From positions 1-5,390 of the forward strand of contig JAPYSD010000286.1 in NCBI GenBank assembly GCA_029936705.1: 5,390 bases of DNA. The letters run 5' to 3'. Below, piece after piece: positions 1 through 3,148 of the stretch (the stretch's first letter is position 1; every line of letters starts with the position of its first letter). The notes beneath the pieces are model-generated. The model saw only the letters and a list, made by a program, of their open reading frames with translations, searched no databases and had not been told where the DNA came from. The DNA comes from Croceicoccus sp. (lineage in GTDB: Bacteria; Pseudomonadota; Alphaproteobacteria; Sphingomonadales; Sphingomonadaceae). The position numbers were made by a program, and so were the translations under genes.

Positions 1-1
1 C

Positions 2-508
2 TTCAAGATACTGCGCCGAGAGAAACCTGAGATCGAGGCCGTCTATGCCTATGCCGATCCGGTCATTCGCCGCGATGCGGACGGTCAGATAGTTCTGCCG
101 GGCCACGTAGGTCAGCTCTACGCGGCGCTAAGTTCGAAATGCCTCGGACGCAGTTCCGCGCGAAGTCTGCAGATCATGGCGAACGGATGCGTCGCGAGCG
201 AGCGCTCCCTTTCCAAGATCCGAAACGATGAGCGCGGCCGCGAATATGCCGTGAGGCAGCTCCTTGCGGCTGGGGCGCCCGAACGGGAGACAGGCGAGGA
301 ACCGCGCGACTGGATTGCGCGCCTCTCGCATGAAGGTTTCCTCACCAGGGTTCGCCACCCGGGGAACTGGATCTACAGCTTTCCCCTCACGCGCGCAGCA
401 CGCCGCGCCGCCAACGATCTCAGCGCCGTTCCAGCACCGAAGCGTGATCCGCTGATTACCGAGGGCGACGTTACGCGGCTGCGCATCCAGGCAAACTTGG
501 CCGCCTGA
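2..508 (+). CDS. Mom-like / GNAT-fold protein, C-terminal part (5' end outside window)
   Basis: The frame is open from the first complete codon at base 2 to the TGA at 506-508, so the start lies upstream and about 168 C-terminal residues are visible. An internal ATG at 176 would cut through the conserved part and is not taken as the start. The visible part begins with a segment containing ADP, then PGHVGQLYAAL, a basic LGRSSAR stretch, ALSKIR-like LSKIRNDERG, and near the end RHPGNWIYSFPL. From memory this pattern (an 'AD' strand, then GH-x-G-x-(I/L)-Y-x-A, then R-H-P-G-N-x-x-Y near the C-terminus) matches phage- and plasmid-encoded GNAT-fold proteins annotated as Mom-like. Phage Mu Mom modifies adenine in DNA. 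The last 30 or so residues form a basic then Ala/Pro-rich tail. The gene lies 24 nt before the MT-A70-like gene on the same strand, which fits a nucleic-acid modification context. The family call is recalled similarity, not a search. It could instead be an uncharacterised acyltransferase-like protein. Confidence 0.5.
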   Translation, partial: FKILRREKPEIEAVYAYADPVIRRDADGQIVLPGHVGQLYAALSSKCLGRSSARSLQIMANGCVASERSLSKIRNDERGREYAVRQLLAAGAPERETGEEPRDWIARLSHEGFLTRVRHPGNWIYSFPLTRAARRAANDLSAVPAPKRDPLITEGDVTRLRIQANLAA

Positions 509-526
509 GACGACAGATCCTATAAA
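497..526 (+). promoter_or_regulatory. Possible sigma70-type promoter giving a leaderless mRNA
   Basis: TTGGCC (497-502, 4/6 to the -35 consensus) is followed after 18 nt by TATAAA (521-526, 5/6 to the -10 consensus). Transcription would start about 7 nt further on, at or next to the A of the ATG at 533. That start codon has no recognisable Shine-Dalgarno sequence. The elements overlap the end of the upstream gene, so read-through from it is the simpler alternative. Confidence 0.25.
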
Positions 527-532
527 CCTCGT

Positions 533-1195
533 ATGGAACTCGACTTCACCGCGATTGAAAAGGAGATCGTCACCAGCCGTCCGGAGACTTTCGATCTGCT
601 GGGAAAACCGATGCGTACCTGGCCGGTGATTTACCTCACCCCGCCATGGGGTTTTGCATATAGGGGGCCCAAGGGTGAAGGCCGGGTTAGCAGGAAAACA
701 CCCACCTTCGGCCTGTCCGAGCTTGCCACGATCCCCATTTCACGGCTTCTTTCCGACGACGGGGTCGTGCTCATGTGGGTGCCTGACGGCCGCATTCCTC
801 TCGCGCTCGAACTACTCTCGATCTGGGGCCTGCGCTTTAATGGCATGCCATTCCTCTGGGCCAAAACCCGTGACGACACGGTTCTCGAGAGCTTGCACCA
901 CGAATACGATCTACCGATGGGCAACGGCTATATCACGCGCGGGAATCCAATGCCCTTGGTCATGGGTGTCCGCGGCGAGCCTTCGCTGCGCAAACACAGG
1001 ATAGATGGTCAGCTGCGACCGCGTCACGATATCCGCAAGCTACAGTTCGCTCCCAGGGTCGAGCGGATGAAAGCTCACCCGAAATTCCGCGGCCTCATCT
1101 CGCAGCTCTACGACGGCCCCTATCTCGAGATATTCGGAGACGGAGAAGAGGGCTGGGACCATTGGACGCCTGACTGGCTTCAAACCTCCGGCTAA
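533..1195 (+). CDS. MT-A70 family adenine methyltransferase-like protein with degenerate active-site motifs
   Basis: This 220-residue protein follows the order of small bacterial and phage MT-A70 proteins, which use SAM to methylate N6 of adenine. At residues 33-41 a beta strand leads into TPPWGF, at the place of the DPPW catalytic motif. Residues 59-111 carry the usual 'xLPhxxLhxxDxVLhhWhxxxxhxxALEhhxxWGhxFxxhxFxWxK' pattern (VLMWVP, ALELLSIWGL, FLWAK). Residues 130-150 give GNGYITRGN then MGVRG. Residues 172-213 give FAPRVERMKAHPK, GPYLEIFG and GWDHW. Length is typical for the compact family members. Three positions are odd. The Asp of DPPW is Thr. The Glu usually seen before the xxLxGxRG strand is absent (NPMPLVMGVRG). 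The family's terminal W-G-N-E/Q, whose Asn contacts SAM in METTL3, reads WTPD. The protein may therefore be inactive, scaffolding (as METTL14 is), or altered in chemistry. The ATG at 533 is the only start after the preceding in-frame stop that keeps the whole N-terminus. It lacks a good ribosome-binding site. Fold assignment is firm; activity is uncertain. Confidence 0.85.
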   Translation: MELDFTAIEKEIVTSRPETFDLLGKPMRTWPVIYLTPPWGFAYRGPKGEGRVSRKTPTFGLSELATIPISRLLSDDGVVLMWVPDGRIPLALELLSIWGLRFNGMPFLWAKTRDDTVLESLHHEYDLPMGNGYITRGNPMPLVMGVRGEPSLRKHRIDGQLRPRHDIRKLQFAPRVERMKAHPKFRGLISQLYDGPYLEIFGDGEEGWDHWTPDWLQTSG

Positions 1196-1225
1196 TCTGC
1201 CCGAATTCCAATGCTCCGCAGCAAG

Positions 1226-1302
1226 CTTTTGAAAAGATTGGTCTGGTAGTTGACCAGGAGAAGGATGTGTCCTCCAGTCGGAGGGAAAAGTTTTTTCAAA
1301 AG
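1226..1302. repeat. Inverted pair of short palindromes (CTTTTGAAAAG / TTTTTCAAAAG)
   Basis: CTTTTGAAAAG at 1226-1236 is itself a near-palindrome (5-bp arms around one G). Its reverse complement, CTTTTCAAAAG, recurs at 1292-1302 with one mismatch. A further arm pair, TGGTC (1239-1243) and GACCA (1252-1256), lies between them. The block sits immediately upstream of the small membrane protein gene, so a paired operator or a long-range RNA stem are both possible. Short A/T-rich arms like these can also arise by chance. Confidence 0.3.
1271..1296 (+). terminator. Weak stem-loop plus T6 tract: possible terminator or attenuator
   Basis: CCTCC (1271-1275) and GGAGG (1280-1284) form a 5-bp GC-rich stem around an AGTC loop. 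A run of six T lies at 1291-1296 after a GAAAAG spacer. The T run does not directly abut the stem, so efficiency as an intrinsic terminator is doubtful. It could end transcription of the upstream gene pair or attenuate the next gene. If the next gene starts at the GTG at 1267, the same bases are coding and encode Ser/Arg and Phe-Phe codons. Confidence 0.25.
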
Positions 1303-1304
1303 GA
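1300..1304 (+). promoter_or_regulatory. Ribosome-binding site supporting ATG at 1312
   Basis: AAGGA lies 7 nt before the ATG at 1312. A competing AGGAG at 1256-1260 lies 6 nt before an in-frame GTG at 1267 and 4 nt before an out-of-frame ATG at 1265, so the start of the downstream gene is ambiguous. Confidence 0.5.
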
Positions 1305-1311
1305 AGCCGCC

Positions 1312-1842
1312 ATGCGCAATGACCGCATCACGAAGCCGATGACGCTCGAACAAAGACGAGAGATGCATTCGCTCGATAATCGCGACATTGCCGCACCGTT
1401 CGCCCGCGAACTCGAGCCAAGGCAGGACTATCCCCGCGCAGTTCCCATGCCCGCCGAACATAGCAACGAGATGGGCAATCATGCGCTGGGCGTTCCGCTT
1501 CCCGGCGGGAACAGCCTGAATGTGGTGACGAACCACAACACTCATCTCACGCGCAAGGAATGGATCGTTCGAGGCGTCCTGGGCGCTTTGGGCCGGGCTG
1601 CGGCGTGGCCGTTCAAGCTTGTCGGCGACCTCATCAGCCAGCTCCTCGGCGGCATAATCGCCGCCGTTCTCGGCATCTTGAAGCTGGCTCTGATCATCAT
1701 TGCCGTACCGACCCTGCTCTGGCTCGGCTTCATGCTCCTCGAACAGCTGCAAGGAGCAGAGAGCATCGATGAAGGAGCCGGCATCGTCGTCGACAACGCT
1801 GGCTCTGTGGCAAACGGCGTAGGAAACGCGATCACCAAGTGA
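1312..1842 (+). CDS. Small membrane protein of unknown function
   Basis: This 176-residue protein is not recognised. Its first 80 or so residues are hydrophilic and rich in Arg, Glu, Asn, His and Pro, with no signal peptide. Residues about 84-102 (KEWIVRG to AAAWPF) look amphipathic. Residues about 103-143 form a long hydrophobic stretch (LLGGIIAAVLGI, then LALIIIAVPTLLWLGF) long enough for one long or two tightly packed inner-membrane helices. The last 30 residues are small and polar (EGAGIVVDNAGSVANGVGN). The likely arrangement is a cytoplasmic N-terminal domain anchored by a C-terminal helical hairpin. The ATG at 1312 is chosen for its AAGGA at 7 nt. A GTG at 1267 with AGGAG at 6 nt would add 15 residues (SSSRREKFFQKEAA) and is a real alternative. 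The gene lies 116 nt after the MT-A70-like gene and ends exactly where the convergent gene ends. The antisense frame here is rejected because this strand has a coherent membrane-protein profile and a ribosome-binding site. Function cannot be inferred. Confidence 0.75.
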   Translation: MRNDRITKPMTLEQRREMHSLDNRDIAAPFARELEPRQDYPRAVPMPAEHSNEMGNHALGVPLPGGNSLNVVTNHNTHLTRKEWIVRGVLGALGRAAAWPFKLVGDLISQLLGGIIAAVLGILKLALIIIAVPTLLWLGFMLLEQLQGAESIDEGAGIVVDNAGSVANGVGNAITK

Positions 1843-1847
1843 TCACG
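1827..1847. terminator. Hairpin at the convergent gene junction, possible bidirectional terminator
   Basis: GATCAC (1830-1835) and GTGATC (1839-1844) pair perfectly around CAA. After one mismatch two further GC pairs follow (1827-1828 with 1846-1847). The hairpin spans the TGA at 1840-1842 of the + strand gene and the adjoining stop (TCA on this strand, 1843-1845) of the - strand gene. There is no T tract on either side, so a Rho-independent role is only weakly supported. Confidence 0.3.
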
Positions 1848-2997
1848 CTGCCAGCGGCTCAGCGCTCGCAGCCATGATCTTTTCGTAGGATTCCGCGTCG
1901 CGTCCACTGATCGTGGCGCGGATCCGCGAAAGGTGCATATCCGGAACCACCGAGACTGCCAGCGGAACGAGACTGCCCTCTTCATCTGAAAAGTCGACAA
2001 GCAGAAGCGGATCTGCCTGGGCAAGGTCTTCGAGAAAGGACGCTTGAACCGGGTCCAGCCCATAGGCGATGCAGACATTGCGCAGTCCGCGAACCTCATA
2101 GCGTGCGAAATCCGCGGGTAGATGGGGGTCTTCACCCTCGGCCAGCGTGCGCGCCTCGAAATGAATCACCACCGACAAGCCCTCGAAGACATGGCCCTTG
2201 CCAAGCGATAGCAGGCAATCGGTCATCACGGCGAACCAGTCCATGCCGTCGGCCGTGCTCAGATCAAGGTTTTGCTCTGAGATCAGGCGAAGCATCTCGA
2301 TCGTTCCTTCCGCTTCCCGCCGATCATGACGGATCGACAGGTTGAACTTTCTCTCGAATTCAGCATCGACGAAAGCGGGCAGGGGCGGGCAATCCGCGCC
2401 GCTCATGCGTGCACGCAGCAAGTCCCACGCAACCGGCCTGCGGAAATGCACCGCTTCGACGAGAGGCAGGCAAGAGTTGTTCGCCGCAAGATCCCTGATC
2501 TCGCTCCAGTTAGCCCCGAATATCCTGACCTCGATTTCTTCATCGCCTTGCCCGGCGTCATCGTCGCCAAGGACGCCGCTCACCTCGCTCAAGTCGAGAT
2601 ACACGGCCTCATGCCCGTCGATCCGCCGTACAACCTCGGCCGCCGTCTCAGGTGACAGATCATAGGCGATAGGCACGATGATCGCGCGCTCGAACCCCGT
2701 AATCGCCGCCGCGACGCCCCACTGGTCGGATGCACTCTCAGTGCCCGAGTGAACGCTATCGTCGCGCAGCCGAGTAAGGTTCACGCCTCTCATGCCCGCG
2801 CCTATCCAATTATGGTCTTCAGGATAGATGCATTCGAAGCGCGACTTTCCTGCAACAGTTGAAGCTTCACGAAGTGCAATCTTGATCGCTCTCTCCGCAT
2901 CCTTGGGAGTTTCCGGCATGGAGACCCCCCAGCGCTTGACAATTTGTCGCGTGTTCTCAAGCAGCTCGGCTTCTCGAGCGGGGGAATCAATGGGCAC
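1843..2997 (-). CDS. Acidic soluble protein of unknown function (about 384 aa)
   Basis: I do not recognise this protein. The long frame continues to a TTG at 3039 (398 residues). I prefer the GTG at 2997 because GGAG sits 8 nt before it, and because the promoter-like TTGTAG-17-TATAAC would start transcription near 3034, inside the TTG-initiated frame. The protein is rich in Asp and Glu, lacks membrane segments and a signal peptide, and looks cytoplasmic. Visible blocks are a charged N-terminal helix (AREAELLENTRQIVKRWG), a second helix (AERAIKIALREAS), a strand-rich middle containing AIIVPIAYDLSPETAAEVVRRI then VYLDLSEVSG, an IEVRIFGANWSEIRDLA segment, and a C-terminal part with FEGLSVVIHFEA, LLLVDFSDEEG and VVPDMHLSRIRATISG. 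Alternating strands and helices suggest an alpha/beta protein, possibly of two similar halves, with no catalytic signature that I can name. The gene converges on the membrane protein gene with no intervening base and diverges from the protease gene. Coding quality is good throughout; the function is unknown. Confidence 0.75.
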   Translation of the reverse strand: MPIDSPAREAELLENTRQIVKRWGVSMPETPKDAERAIKIALREASTVAGKSRFECIYPEDHNWIGAGMRGVNLTRLRDDSVHSGTESASDQWGVAAAITGFERAIIVPIAYDLSPETAAEVVRRIDGHEAVYLDLSEVSGVLGDDDAGQGDEEIEVRIFGANWSEIRDLAANNSCLPLVEAVHFRRPVAWDLLRARMSGADCPPLPAFVDAEFERKFNLSIRHDRREAEGTIEMLRLISEQNLDLSTADGMDWFAVMTDCLLSLGKGHVFEGLSVVIHFEARTLAEGEDPHLPADFARYEVRGLRNVCIAYGLDPVQASFLEDLAQADPLLLVDFSDEEGSLVPLAVSVVPDMHLSRIRATISGRDAESYEKIMAASAEPLAA

Positions 2998-3005
2998 TTC
3001 GAAAA

Positions 3006-3009
3006 CTCC
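3006..3009 (-). promoter_or_regulatory. Ribosome-binding site supporting GTG start at 2997
   Basis: On the minus strand GGAG is followed by 8 nt and then GTG. No comparable site precedes the TTG at 3039, where only a loose GGCGGG lies at a longer distance. Confidence 0.4.
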
Positions 3010-3040
3010 AGCTTCGTTAACGTTCGCTTTGACCTTCAAG

Positions 3041-3069
3041 GTTATAGGAAGCCCGCCGGTATCCTACAA
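3041..3069 (-). promoter_or_regulatory. Possible promoter of the minus-strand unknown gene
   Basis: Read on the minus strand, TTGTAG (3069-3064, 3/6 to consensus) and TATAAC (3046-3041, 5/6 to consensus) are separated by 17 nt. Transcription would begin near 3034, giving a leader of about 37 nt before the GTG at 2997. The small palindrome ACCTT-C-AAGGT at 3032-3042 overlaps the -10 element and the expected start point and could be an operator, but it is short. Confidence 0.35.
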
Positions 3070-3136
3070 ACTCTCCGGAAATTCTCAGGAAGGGTGGACC
3101 TCAGTCTTTTGCCGGACTGGGTGTTGAGTATTATTT

Positions 3137-3141
3137 AGGGG
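3137..3141 (+). promoter_or_regulatory. Ribosome-binding site of the autotransporter protease gene
   Basis: AGGGG, continuing into GAAAA, lies 7 nt before the ATG at 3149. It fixes this ATG over the in-frame ATGs at residues 9 and 11, which would shorten the basic n-region of the signal peptide. Confidence 0.6.
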
Positions 3142-3148
3142 AAAATTC

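Noticed and set aside
1229..1255. TTGAAA (1229-1234) and TTGACC (1250-1255) as -35 elements for the membrane protein gene
   Set aside because: No acceptable -10 hexamer lies 16-18 nt downstream of either.
1192..1752. Minus-strand frame of 186 codons opposite the small membrane protein
   Set aside because: The two strands cannot both be easily coding here. The + strand gives a coherent hydrophobic segment and two possible ribosome-binding sites, whereas the antisense product has no recognisable order.
2326..2655. Plus-strand frames of about 107-109 codons inside the unknown minus-strand gene
   Set aside because: They are shadows of the longer minus-strand gene, with no ribosome-binding site and no recognisable product.
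3109..3137. Promoter-like TTGCCG-17-TATTTA (or TATTAT at 3129-3134) before the protease gene
   Set aside because: The implied transcription start would fall at about 3141-3144, after the AGGGG ribosome-binding site. That contradicts the site's use, so the real promoter is probably elsewhere in 3040-3130 and I cannot point to it.
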